NCBI GenBank assembly: GCA_034698045.1
Contig: JAQGAU010000191.1
Location: 1 to 35,206, forward strand
DNA from: Paramacrobiotus richtersi
Taxonomy: Eukaryota; Tardigrada; Eutardigrada; Parachela; Macrobiotidae
Length of the DNA stretch: 35,206 bases
Direction of reading: 5' to 3'
The position numbers and the translations under genes are program-made. The notes under the pieces were generated by a model that saw only the letters and a program-made list of their open reading frames with translations, ran no database searches and was not told where the DNA came from. Below, piece after piece: positions 1 to 11,700 of the stretch (the stretch's first letter is position 1; each line of letters opens with the position of its first letter).

Positions 1-27
1 GGAGATGGTTACAGGGGGGACCCGGCA

Positions 28-49
28 AAAAAGTCCGGGGGGACTTTTT
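28..49. repeat. short perfect hairpin in a G-rich stretch at the window edge
   Basis: AAAAAGTCC at 28-36 is followed by GGGG and then its exact reverse complement GGACTTTTT at 41-49. A further GGGGGGGACTTTA follows at about 53-64. The G-run-rich composition resembles the interior of the MITE at 2626-2775, so this may be the end of another small transposon cut by the window edge. No terminal repeat or target duplication can be shown here. Confidence 0.4.
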
Positions 50-282
50 GGCGGGGGGGACTTTATTGCCGGTCACATGCGTTGGTGTGTGAAGGATACC
101 AAATTCACCAATGTGCTGAACGTTTCCGTTTAAAGCATTCGTTTTTGTGGAATTGACAACTGTAGCTACGACAGTGATACATAAGCTAAAACCAACTAAC
201 TATTATTTGTATTGTATTAAATGAAACGATTGTGTACTTGCTATCTCACACATCACAATAAACGCAATAATCGCGACAAAAA

Positions 283-294
283 TTTATTTTATTT
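283..294 (-). terminator. candidate poly(A) signal of the BTB-1 gene
   Basis: On the minus strand the sequence reads AAATAAAATAAA, containing overlapping AATAAA hexamers about 130 bases past the TGA stop of BTB-1 at 420-422. This is a plausible 3' UTR distance; no transcript evidence is available. Confidence 0.4.
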
Positions 295-419
295 CAGCAT
301 AGTTCCAAACTTTCACTTGTTTAAAGCGAGGGCTACTGGAATTGCCTGTCACAAGTAGGAAGAAAGTTCTTCAGCACCCGAAGAAATGAAAACAGATTGT
401 GAACATCCCCACGTTTTGC

Positions 420-3400
420 TCATCCAATAACCTCAAAGTAAAACTCCGGAAGCTGACCCTGCGCCACCGTTGTAATTCCAAACGGCTGTCCTCCACTAGA
501 TACACCAGGCGCATGGTTTCCGTCACCTAGAGAAGAGTCAGGTCAGTACTCTCAATGGGTACTTCAAATCAACGCCACTGCCATTCGTACCTTGTGAAAC
601 TGATGAAAACTGCACTGCAACATTGAGATCCTCCGATGATGTGGCCTTTGTCACGCTGCATGACCCTTCCGTGCCATAGTGAGAATGTTCGATTCCCTGA
701 AACATTGCATTCGTGTTCAGCTCGTACAGCCACACATTAACGCCTCCGAACTGTATTAGGATTATGCGTTTCTCAGTTGATGCTGAATTGAGAAATTACC
801 GTAATGTCAGCCGACACAGTATAGCGTTGTTGTATCTTCAGTGGCACGGCCTTGTCGAAAGCGATCTTCTGCACACGATGCCCAGTCTGACCGCCTGGAG
901 GACAGACGGTCTGTCGGAACTCTTCCAGTTCCCGTTGGTTGGCTCCTTCTTCGATATACACCTTCAAGGTTATGGTGACCGACGGCTTCGGAGGACAGGC
1001 ACAATGGAATTCAGTTCCGCCATTAGGGCACTGTTGCCCAATGTGGTGACTATATGGCTGTTTACACAGACAGCAGTTGTTAGGACAAACTGCTCCATAA
1101 CGATGGAGAGGTCCTAATTCAACGAAATATTACACGACTTTCTAAACAGAGTTACGAAAGCTGACAACTCACGCTCGCTGGAAAGGTAGATTCCAACAGC
1201 TACAAGATTGATGGCCGCCAGATCCTATCGAAACACGGAGAATGAAAACAGGCAGTCTGTTATACTGTATCAGAAAGTGATTAGTTTTACCACACTTCGG
1301 TTCGTTTTGTCCGTCACAGATGTGATACACAGTCTGAAACGTGCATGATAAATGATTGTTCGGCACTGAATCTTGCAGAAAAAAAGTGTACAAAAGGTCT
1401 ACCTGATGCCATTCGGTTTTCCCGTTGCGTATGTCCATCCGTCCTGTCTACCAGCGAACCTCACAATGTGCAGCTCAGCCGATATCTGCCTTCGTGTGCT
1501 GATGAAAATTCCCGGCAGTGTTTCACTGGCATACCAGAACTGAAACAACTGGTTCACTTCTTCGGCAAGCAGCATCCCCAGCTATAAAAAAATAAAAGCA
1601 CAGCAACATGTAATGTGAGTTGTGTAATGTTCCGGGCTTTCGGCTGCAGTACAGTGATGGCAACTTCGTAAAACAACTCGAGAACGAGATTTACAAGATC
1701 GGTCCCAAGGCTCATTATCAGAAATATTTTTCATGTTCTGCATCATTAGACTTACACATACATAATGATCGTTAAGATAATATTACAATTTTGATAAACC
1801 TACTGATCATTAAAAATCGGGCATAAATCTGTCTGTTATGCAAAGTAAAGAAGTAACGTAAAGGTACCTTAGCTGGTCCCGATGCCACCTCCTGGGATGT
1901 CATGATAGGAAATCTTATCAGGAACAGAGCATCCTCCAGCACCGCTCGCAAATTTGCACCCGTACCATCAATGTGTTCGTGCGCGCAGCGGTGGATGGCC
2001 CAACTGCAATATGCCAGTGGCTAGCAATGTCTTGGATTACAGTGAAGTATTCTTAATTTTGTTAATTAGTAATGTATGATCGCTTTGGATCAGTTACACT
2101 TTTTGTATCAACCAAACTTACAACGGAAACAAATATCCTCACTGTTTACCGCATAAACTGAAGGAAAAAACCAAAGGTATTTTTCCATGTTTCTTTGTTA
2201 GCAAAACAAATTTCATAAACACACGAACGAGTTTGCCGTGGAAATTTTAAATCTTACTTGAGTGCCGCGTTGTACACATCCACTTCCCTGACTTTCAACG
2301 AATCCCGCGATAAAAGTTCCTTCAGAATTCCAATGTCCACTTCCAAGAAGTCTGCCGACTCCAACACCAATGGTCCTTGGCAGTCGATTGTTAACAGGAA
2401 AAACTCGGCCAGCTTTGGTTCGTCGTACATCTTGGCCTGTACACGTCATAATTTACACGACTAGTACGAGAAACGCACTGTTTTGTAACACGTGGGTGTT
2501 TTACAGAACTAACAAATGCAGAGCGGTCTATTTTGGGTCATTTTAAATCACTGCTAAAAAAGGAAATGGGAAAAGTTAGCGAGCTTACGACTGACTGTCG
2601 CTTTAGTTAGTTTCTGTTACATGAACAGTGACGAATTTAGGGGGGTGTCCAGGGGGCCATGACCCACCCCTACCCGGTATGCTGTAGGTGGGTTCGCCAA
2701 AATTTAAGAGAAGGGGGGACCCTTCTGTCGGAGGTCCCTGGCGCCCCCCTAAAAACCGGTCTAAATTCGTCACTGTACATGAAGTTGTCAAAACGTCTGA
2801 TTCTTGGAATAACAACCTATCCACTAATTTTGCCTGATATGAAACAATTTTAATGCACCATCGAGTACCTGAACAAACCAAGCAAGGCAGTTGTGGATGG
2901 TAACGTTAGCTCGTATGTATCCCTCACAAGCATCCTGCAGAATAGGCAGGCCATACTTCTTTGCTGCGTATAGCGTCGGAAATGCGGTGTTATCATCCAG
3001 TGGTCCGATTTGATCGTGGTAAATGTACCTGTCAACCACACCAAACCATTAAACTACTACGTATACTACAAAGATTTAACAATAAGAAACGGTGAATTCG
3101 AGAAACAAAATATCAAAACATTTCAAACCGTAAGAGAATCCTAAATGACTCTGGATCGATGTCGGTGATTGGAATGATGCTCGTGATTTCCGGAAGATTG
3201 CCGTAAAACATGGTTTCGAACACCGTACTTCCCATTGCCAGGAGAAACCTAACGGAGAACTTGTGGATAACCAATGAAAAAACCGATACATTTCCATATT
3301 AAAATTGTCCACAATATAATATTATTAGTCAAGATTCAAGAACCCGGATTACAATAACTGGCGGAAATAAATAGTTGCTGAGAACCAATACAGAGTAAAT

Positions 3401-3946
3401 TCTGTTAATCAGGAAAATGAGCAGGGAAACGTTCCTATCGAAATTTTCGATTTTTTGTGAAATCTCAGGCTCAAATTTAAGATAACCAGTTAGAGGTGAT
3501 TCAATACACATCCGTGTTATTCTAAAACTTCTAGTTTTAATCGACAAAAACAGGATCGAAAGAGAGAATGTTGTCTTCTTTTCACAATGATTTATGAACA
3601 ATTAATTAGTTATAATACGCAAGTGGGCAAAAATACAAGAACACGGAAACGGTAATGTTTTCCAGTGCTCTACAGATTCCCTATGGTAGGGAACCAGCGA
3701 TGTTAGTGGCGGAAAAGAAATGAGAAAACATTTAAGACTTTGGTTAACAGAAAACTGGACAAAGCTTAACAGCAAAAACAGCTCTTGCCTGTGTGCTTTG
3801 ATGTCGACGATCTCTCCATCCTTTGGTCCGACGCGAAACGTAATATCGCTCAGAATATCCGTCCCCAGAAGATGTTTGCCTCGTTCGGCGATGGTCTTGA
3901 TTTTGCTTTGCCAGCCCCAGACCATTCCATCGTTAGTGTCAGTCAT
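420..3946 (-). CDS. BTB-1: BTB-BACK protein with PHR-like C-terminal half (BTBD3/6-like)
   Basis: Eleven exons on the minus strand: 3946-3789, 3248-3129, 3028-2869, 2436-2258, 2003-1868, 1581-1403, 1333-1318, 1224-1173, 1113-800, 696-591 and 526-420 (1527 nt, about 508 aa). Every junction keeps phase. The BTB fold opens with WGWQSKIKTIAERG and LSDITFRV, then FETMFYG and RYIYHDQI...LYAAKKYGLP. A BACK domain follows (MYDEPKLAEF, LSRDSLKVREVDV), then FLIRFPIMTSQEVASGPAK. The C-terminal half resembles a PHR beta-sandwich (GWTYATGKPNGIR, VGIYLSS) and ends in TTVAQGQLPEFYFEVIG. Family members are Cul3 ubiquitin-ligase adaptors; that role here is inferred. Intron 1 has a GC donor (CACACAG/GCAAGA), supported by the GT donor at the same place in BTB-2. 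Exon 7 is only 16 nt. Exon 9 carries a Cys/His-rich insert absent from BTB-2. Confidence 0.85.
2626..2775. mobile_element. 150-bp hAT-type MITE in intron 3 of BTB-1
   Basis: Perfect 15-bp terminal inverted repeats, CAGTGACGAATTTAG at the left end and its reverse complement at the right. The element is flanked by an exact 8-bp direct repeat TACATGAA (2618-2625 and 2776-2783). A CAGTG-type terminus with an 8-bp target duplication is the signature of hAT transposons. The subterminal regions are also inverted and G-rich (AGGGGGG on one side, CCCCCCT on the other). It has no coding capacity, so it must have been moved in trans. It lies wholly inside the intron between exons 3 and 4 and leaves splice sites untouched. 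Confidence 0.9.
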
Positions 3947-5112
3947 GGTACAATTTCGACCCTTTTCCGCTGTTCCAGAGAGGAAACCGTACGTCTGGGT
4001 TCTCGAACGAAAACGATACCGAAAAACCTGGATATTGGAAAAGCGGTTTGTTCAAGCTTTCAACAGATCACAGATAGAACAGTACGAATACCAATGTGCT
4101 GTTAGAGATCGCGCGGATACCTAAGTGGTCTTAGATAACCACAAGTTCCGAAAGAGCGCTTGCGAAGAATTCTATTCAGAGAATACGAGGAACTGTGGAA
4201 GAATTACTACAGAATTACTACAGACGACAGCAAGCAATTGGCTCCCTGCAAATTGATATACTAATGTGTGCGCTCAGAGGCGGCTCGAGGTTAGCCGAAG
4301 ATAAGGGGGTGGCGGGTCACCGCCCGCCCTGGAATGCAGAACACGAAAGCGATAATTTTTGTGTCGCCTGCAGCCGGTGTTATATATCGATCCCTAACTT
4401 TCCTTTAAGGAAGAAAGATTTCCCTGCCAGAAGCGGGCATCTTTAAAATTTGCACGTTCGCCTGGTACCCTAATTGGTTGACGCAAATGACAGTGGCGAG
4501 AACAGTGAATTGAATTAACTGAATTAACAAAACCGCATGTTTATTGTTTCATTAATGTCAAGTATTTTTTCAAAGACTAAACGTTAACGATGTATCGTGT
4601 TGTATTTATGCTGCGTCAGGTGTTTTCGGAAATGGTCTAACGCTAAAGCGTAAGTATCATATAAGCAACAGAACCTGCAGAACCGCTACATTTCGCTTTG
4701 CCATCAAAAGACTTAATTCCATCTCTGTCAGCTGCTAACGAGTTATACGGACTCGGTATTCTCAAATACAACTTGTACTGTTCGACTCTCGTTCTGCACA
4801 CTGTTACGTTTTCGTTTCCAGCACCGTTCTGCTGTCCCCCAGTTTGTCACGTTAGCAATTAATTAACAAACTTCAACACCCATAATGGTCACGTATGTAT
4901 TCAGCAAAACGATGGTGTGAATTCACCTTTAAAGAAGCAAACAATTAAAGGCTTCCGGCTCGTCAAGGCAATAAGAGCGTTATCGTGTAACTGAAAGAAT
5001 TCGAACGGTTGCATAGAGAAAACGGTTGCACACATTTCCTCCGACCTCCGTTTCGATTATCCAACAACCTCAATGTAGAACACTGGGAGTTAATCATACG
5101 CAATCGATGTAC
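3947..5112. other. intergenic, no gene seen
   Basis: This is the upstream flank of BTB-1 and the 3' flank of the truncated GPCR at 5113-5503. Open frames are short and lack splice-compatible continuation. An 11-bp direct repeat GAATTACTACA is present at about 4201-4222. I searched the minus strand by eye for the missing TM4-TM7 half of the neighbouring GPCR and did not find it. Confidence 0.4.
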
Positions 5113-5503
5113 TTATCTCCAGAAAGGTGATGTCCAAATACGATTGAGAGTGATATATAAGAGCATGCACATACATGGTCACACCAGTCCAAACCCAGGG
5201 AACATAATAGTGGACCGTGCACGCAGCGTAATTGAGCGGCCATACCGGAAACAACTGGTCAACGATGGTCTTCCAGTCGTTTGTAGTGGCGAAGACCACA
5301 TTTGACAGCAACAATGCGCCGATGTACAGAGCGGACTGCAGCTGCCGGTTGCACAAAAGAATCAGCAGGACTGGCAGATTGATTGTAAGCACAAAGGTCA
5401 GCTCCGTAATCACAAACAAGAAAGTTGAGCGAAATGCCCAGCACCGCATTCCCTGGGAGGCATTTAGATCAGTTGTATTGTCTGGTAAAGTGCATTGATT
5501 CAA
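5113..5503 (-). pseudogene. truncated, frameshifted rhodopsin-like GPCR
   Basis: The minus-strand reading starts with an N-glycosylation-rich N-terminus (DNTTDLNAS), then a TM1 like those of its neighbours (ELTFVLTINLPVLLILL), TM2 and the ECL1-TM3 segment with its Cys (AACTVHYY). The frame then slips: the continuing frame reads HALIYHSQSYL, while the next frame reads LLYITLNRIWTSPF, the expected TM3 end with NRIW in place of DRY. That second frame stops at 5113-5115. TM4 to TM7 are missing. The first in-frame ATG is at 5449, although the glycosylation sites lie upstream of it, so the original start or a 5' exon may also be lost. It is a relative of the intact receptor at 6675-7604. Confidence 0.7.
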
Positions 5504-6674
5504 ACAATACCCTGCCCTGAATGATTTCCTATCCGCGGCATCATATTATCTGGAAGGACACTATTATAGCGGTGTACCGTGTGATAAGGATAGATCTAAA
5601 TATTCAAATGATTGTGTACGCCTGTCATGCAAGAAAATGCTACAAAGAACGTCCCCTGATATTATTCCAACAGTAGATCTTACGACCATAAATCTAGGCA
5701 TGCCCGTTATTGAATGAAAATCAGTGTCTGGAAAAAGCAAGACTTTACGATTGGCGTAGTTCGGTGCAGTTCACTGAGCATTTGGTTGTTTACTGATAGC
5801 GAGAGATTCGTTACATAGTTCGCAGGATTGTCGTGAGGCCCGTACGTACATACTGTATGTGCATGAAACAACAAGATCAAGGTATTGATGGGTACATTTG
5901 TCAGCAGGAATAAATGCATCCTACGGTAGCTGTATTTAAATTACCCACCATATTTCAAGACCCATAATAATGTAGGACGCGATGCAACACAACGCACGCG
6001 TACAAACCTTCCGAAAAGTAGGACTTTTTTATTATAGAAATCACGCTGTTAAATACGGCATTTTGTCATTTCAACCTTTACAACCAGTATCATAATATTC
6101 TGAAAGAACAAGAAAATCGTAGGTTTTGTAGGAGGATAGAAAGAATGCATGGAGTTAACTGCACAAAAGTAGCACATGGCAGCGTAACAAAAAGTAAGCG
6201 CGCGAACCGTGTCATGTCACAGCACAGTTAATACTGTAACGGTGTATCCTAGTACAATTCGCCCATCTATCCAAAAAATTAAACAGATTCCTCATTCGGC
6301 ATAGGTTAGACAGCAGTACGTAAGCGAATGCCACACGTAGTCTAGATCTTTTGGATTTTGCAAAGTCGGTTGTTAGTGGCATATTGCATTTGACTCAAAG
6401 GTGCTGCTTCCTTTAGTATATTAGCGCCGCTAAACAAAATAGCGGTGGTCGACGCGCAAGCACCAAAAAGCGTCGTTTTTTGTCGTCCGCTTGCGCTTTG
6501 CTCCGGTTCAATAAATGTCTTTCGTTGGCGGCACGGACATTTTTATACATTATGACGAACAACATGAACATCCTTCCGAACATTATGGCATGGGCTGTTT
6601 TTTTCGTTCACTCGGGTTTTACCAATATTTCTGTTCGTTCGTTACGGCGTTATAATACAAGGAAACTGGGCTAT
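5504..6674. other. intergenic between two GPCR loci, no gene seen
   Basis: No convincing gene. A minus-strand reading at about 5919-5850 has a weakly TM1-like phrase (LFLLTNVPINTLILLF), which could be the remnant of one more GPCR, but it cannot be extended into TM2. The AT-rich part at 6010-6300 shows no obvious repeat structure. Confidence 0.35.
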
Positions 6675-7604
6675 CTACTTATGCCCTTTACGCATTCCGC
6701 AGTCCAAAACCCGATATAGCGACGCGCGAGCATTTGGTAAACACATCACAAAGATTACTGGATCAAAAACCGCCTGAGCAGTGTACATTTGACCTAGGAA
6801 AAGATAGACCCATTTGGGGCGTTGCAGTTGATAAAAGAAATCTACTGTCCAGTAGATCTGATTCGGACCCCAACACATCAAAAGACTGATCGTCATTACA
6901 GTTAGCGCAAAAAACGCTCGCGAAGATTCCCTGGAATTATGCTGCCCGGCGTCTGTGACCTTGACTTCGACATTCCGAATTCGGATTCGGCGTTCCAGTG
7001 TCTTATACAGAATGAAAGGGTATGCTAAAACGACAACGATAACCGGAACGTCAAAAATTATAAAGAAGTTACCGAACACCCAAGTCTGTTGATGTCGTTC
7101 CGTTTGGTCCAATCCGCACGCCGAACCGCGAAAGTACGTTAACTGATTGTACAAGATATTGGGCAGAGAGATTAGGTGAAGAAAGATCAATACGCAAAGA
7201 CAAGCGACCACGGCGAATCGTTTAGTATGACGTTCCCGGTAGGATACAGGTGAAACAATCGCCCATAGTCTGTTGACCGTAATTAAGAGATACGAATAGG
7301 CCGACATTCCGGCTGTCACCCAGTTAGCATAAATGTTGATAATGCACGCTGACATTCCAATAGTCCAGCTGTTGGAAACGCCGTAGTTGTACATCTCTAC
7401 TGGATTACCAAGGATGCAGGATGTCAACAGATTAAACGTTAAGAGGGAAATTATATATACCGTGAATGGTGTTTGGAGATGCTTGTTTAATAAGAAAATA
7501 ACTAATACCGGAAGGTTGGTGAATAATGTCAAACTGGACAGGGTTAGCTCGATCCATAAAGAGGTTTTGGTCGACAGATCGACGACGTAGGTGCCGTTCT
7601 GCAT
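6675..7604 (-). CDS. intact single-exon rhodopsin-like GPCR, 309 aa
   Basis: Starts at ATG 7604 in a good Kozak context (CGCCACCATGC). The N-terminus is short with an NGT glycosylation sequon. Seven hydrophobic segments follow: TM1 around LFTNLPVLVIFLL, TM3 with the conserved Cys in SACIINI, and NRLWAIVSPVSYRERH at its cytoplasmic end where DRY is usual. The extracellular loop 2 Cys is in GSACGLDQ, TM6 has CWGPNQIYW (CWxP type) and TM7 has DPVIFVMCL in place of NPxxY. It acts at the plasma membrane as a G-protein-coupled receptor; the ligand cannot be told, and the class is compatible with a peptide receptor or a lineage-specific chemoreceptor. No introns and no disabling changes. Closest neighbours in the window are the plus-strand receptor at 13180-14223 and the broken copy at 5113-5503. 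Confidence 0.88.
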   Translation of the reverse strand: MQNGTYVVDLSTKTSLWIELTLSSLTLFTNLPVLVIFLLNKHLQTPFTVYIISLLTFNLLTSCILGNPVEMYNYGVSNSWTIGMSACIINIYANWVTAGMSAYSYLLITVNRLWAIVSPVSYRERHTKRFAVVACLCVLIFLHLISLPNILYNQLTYFRGSACGLDQTERHQQTWVFGNFFIIFDVPVIVVVLAYPFILYKTLERRIRIRNVEVKVTDAGQHNSRESSRAFFALTVMTISLLMCWGPNQIYWTVDFFYQLQRPKWVYLFLGQMYTAQAVFDPVIFVMCLPNARASLYRVLDCGMRKGHK

Positions 7605-8727
7605 GGTGGCGTTACCAAGATCAGTGTGTCGTGCATCGCTGTCCGCATCTGCAAAAGGTAATCAACTTCATGAAGAAGAGTGCTCTGCTATACATGCCTG
7701 CACCGTTCTTTACATTAACATATATGGCGGTTTCCACCAGGAAATAGCTGACAGCAGTCCTTTAATCGGGAAATATTTGGTCAAGTGTGCGGTGTACATA
7801 CCTGCGTCGTATTGGCGAGAGTTCTGCATTTCCGAAAGTGCAGTTTCAGTGAAATATAACCTTGTGATCTTATCCTTTGCAAAGCAGTTGGTAAATATTA
7901 GGTCGGGATCTTCTAACAATGCCTATTGCCGGCGACAGTTGGTAAAACGTTCCCTTTCCGCAAGACACGGGCTGAATTCCGTTCCCAGATGCGCAAAGCT
8001 AGTCGTACAGGGGCTACGAGCCCTTTCATACTAACTACGCTGGAAAGGTTTGGTTAACATATTATGGCCTACTTCATACATACACCACATTATGGTAGTT
8101 CAACACAGGTGAAAATCAGATATTGGGTGAGCCGTAAAGGTGAACTTTTCTTGAATATTACAGAGTGTCGGAATAAATTGAAGAAACCTGATCAGCAAAT
8201 AAGGCGCGCGTGACAACCGGTGGAAGTCTGTCCATAGCTTAGCGATCGCATCTGCAAGCTGGGAATTCTGCATTCCCCAACTGCATACCACGAGTCTTCA
8301 TCGGGACCAGTTGATGTACCCGACCGTTTGTATCGGCGCTTAAGTAACGCACTTTAAATTTCTGATGTACATATTTGTTTTCTGCCATCTGAAACAATAA
8401 CTTCATCGGAGCGTGCAAGGACAGCAAAGCCGCGCTGCAAGAATAGCTGTGAGGGGTTGTCCAGACTACCGCCACTGTTCACAACATGAGATGGTATTCA
8501 ACAAAAAACTGAACGAACGAATATTCCATGTTGTTCGAGTAGAGTTTGAGAATTTAGTGTAGATCAGGCTGTTAACTGGTTTCGGATCATCAACCGACGT
8601 TGCTGAGCAGCGGACTGGTTTTAATTAACAGTAACTGAGCTAGATTTTCATCGGCGATGACACGATGTTTTGACACATTTAGGCGCTTGACCACACCATT
8701 AGAAAAGTTTCTTCGTCCATATGTCCG
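7605..8727. other. intergenic between GPCR start and BTB-2 stop, no gene seen
   Basis: About 1.1 kb forming the upstream flank of the GPCR at 6675-7604 and the 3' flank of BTB-2. Open frames on both strands are short and show no recognisable motif. No clear TATA box or poly(A) hexamer stands out near either gene end. Confidence 0.4.
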
Positions 8728-11700
8728 CTACTCTGAAATTTCAAAGTACAGTTCTGGTATCTGCCCCTGGGCAACAGTTGTTGATCCGCATGTATTTGAA
8801 CCCGTTTGGTGATTGTAACCATACGCATGGTTGTAACCGATGCGTCCTGAAACATGATTAGTAAATTTAACAGTACGATAAACTGGACAACGGTTATGTG
8901 CATGTAGACTGCATACCATGAACAGGATCAGATGCATCGCGAAAAGTTACTGTAAACTGATCCTTTCCGACTGAGTTTCCGGCGTTGGTGACAAAACTGT
9001 GCGTTCCCCCCAGACCGTACATAGACTGTCCCATACCCTGGAATTACAGTGCAATACGTTATGCGATTTGCTTTTTCCAGCAGGAAATTGGTCATACTCG
9101 TAAAAAATCATCCGGACTTACTGTTATTTGAATCGAGATGGTAAACCGAATGCCCTCTTTTATTGGTAAGGGCTTGTTTAGCTTAAATTTTGCGATGTTG
9201 GACTCTGTTGGTGCGGCCAGAACTGTCCACGAATTGCCGAACTCCTGTAAGTCTATTACGGGCATTCCTCTGTGGTCGTTGATCGTCCTGACGTTTGTAT
9301 GAATGCCATCATATCCCTGGGCTGCGTAGAGCTTCATGGCAGCGGTGACCCGTTTACCGATAGGCAGTGGGTTTTGAACGTACAACCCAACGGCAATCAG
9401 ACTGATAGTAGCCGAGCCCTAGAATAATATCGAAAAATGTACAGTGTTCTGTACTTTGCTGCTAGGATTCCCAAAAGGAAACCGATCGAAAACAGCAACA
9501 ACACACCGTAATACAGTCTCCTAATTGGGCACGCCATTCTCTTTTATTGGTGGATGAAACGCTAAATCTGGAAAGCCCAACTATTACTGTTTTCTACTAC
9601 AGTGCCAGGAATTTACGCTATAAATACTGCGAAACTTTACTCGATTACATCCGGTGTTCCATCTCTATATGTCCATCCATTCTGCGTTCCTGTAAATCTC
9701 GACACCTTGAGTTCTGTACTAAGCTGCCTTGGTTTGGTTATAAAATTTGCAGGCAGCTTTTCATTGGCAAACCAATACTGGAACAGCTGGCTAATTTCAT
9801 CGGACAGTAGCAGCCCCATCTAAAGAAGGCAGAAGGGGATCTTACAAATAACGCAAAATAATGCAACAAATTTTCCATTTAACAGAGCAGCTTCTTGAAA
9901 GCGTTTCATAATAAATTGTTTTCACAATCGTACAATCGTACAATACTACATCAGTCTGCATGCTAACAACGTACGGCACTTTCGAACACTGGCAACTCGA
10001 GCAGTGTAGCAGTTTTTAAAGTATAATGACGTGAGACGCAGATATAGAGCTTTAAGTTTAGCTTGATAGAAGAACTGATTTTTCGGCCAATTGGTATAAG
10101 TATTTTGTGCACGAAGTATATGGTTAAATTTAGAGTCATTTTCGGCATTACTTTTGCAGGGCCCGCAGCAACCTCCTGAGAGGTCATGATGGGGAACCGG
10201 ACCAGGAAGAGCGCTTCTTCCAGTGCAAATCGCAAATTCGGACCAGTACATGCCATTTGTTTGTGCTTGCAGCGTTGTGTAGCCCACCTGGAACAAACAG
10301 TCAAAACTGCAATTGCTCACTCTTAATACTGTACGCATGTATTATCAGATGGATTTTCCGTTCAAGTCTGGAGGAGAAGCACTGTCACACTAACACTGCT
10401 GAACTGGCGAAATTCCTTTACCTTATGGCAGCATTACAAACATCCGCTTCCTTAACTTTCAGAGTGTCCCTGCTCAGAATCTGTTTCAGAACACCAGGGC
10501 TAATGTTCAAAAAATCGGGGGACTGCAGTACTGAAGATCCCCATAAGTCAACCTTTTCCTAGCAAAAGCTTGCCAAATTTGGTTCGTCGTACGTCTGCGC
10601 CTGCAGCAGAAGCAGTAGGCACTTCATTTCTAAGTGCATAACAGCAATAATGCTTTAAAAAATTTTCAAATACAAATGTAGATGCAAATAAACTTAATAT
10701 GAATACTATCGAATAAATGTTAAATACTGTAAATTTGTGGCGCTCGTTGTGGTGCTTACGAGCAAACATCTTCAGTCCAGACTTAGTAATTAATACACCA
10801 CCCAAACTGATAAGTGCTTCGAAATCTGGTGAGTCTGGAGCAAATTTTTATTCTGCACCCACTATAAAAAGTAAAAGGCTACGAATTTTGAGACTCTTAA
10901 TCTTGCCGATTCTTTTTTCTTAGATCGCTGTGTAAGCCAACTTATACATTTAATAAATAATAAGCTAAAAATTCAAAACTTGTTCCTGTTGAATCCGTGT
11001 TGATCGTGTTTACAGAATAAAAAGTTGCTCATAACTGACTAGGTTTACTGACGTTTATTGGATTAGGTTGCGCATCTATTCCTGACTCCAGATTGGAAAC
11101 TCTTACTTGTTAGCTGTGCATCTATGGGAAAGGCGCTCTTTGTTATCACTCGCAAGCCACAAGTGTTCTTATGTACATGTGCATAGGTGAGCATTGCGCA
11201 AGTTATGACAAATTACACACACTATGGCACGCAACATTGAACAGATTGTTTGTACATACTGAGAAAGCTGATTTTTATTTTTTACCTGTACAAACCAAGT
11301 TAAACAGTTATCCGTGGCAACATTGGTTTTCAGATACTCCTCGCAAGCATTTTTCAGAATCGGGATGCCATACTTTTTGGCTGCGTACAGCGTGGAAAAA
11401 GCAGTGGATTTGTCGAACGGTCCGATTTGATCATGGTAAATATATCTGAAACAAAAGAAAACGATCTACAAAATGCATGTCAGCAATTAGCCTCCCTCTT
11501 ATTGTATAATTGTATTTCACAAAAGTTTACCTCAGCATCAGTCGGAACGGTTCCGGATCAATATCTAGTATCTTAACAACTCCGCTATTTTCTGCTAAAC
11601 TTCCGAAAAACATCGTTTCAAACACCTCGCTTCCCAGCGCCAACAAAAATCTGTGATCAAACATGGGTCAAGATAATGATCGAATGTTATCACCAGGTGT

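Noticed and set aside
5707-5919. Minus-strand reading with a TM1-like segment
   Set aside because: Cannot be extended to TM2 and has no conserved Asp or Asn; too weak to call a GPCR remnant.
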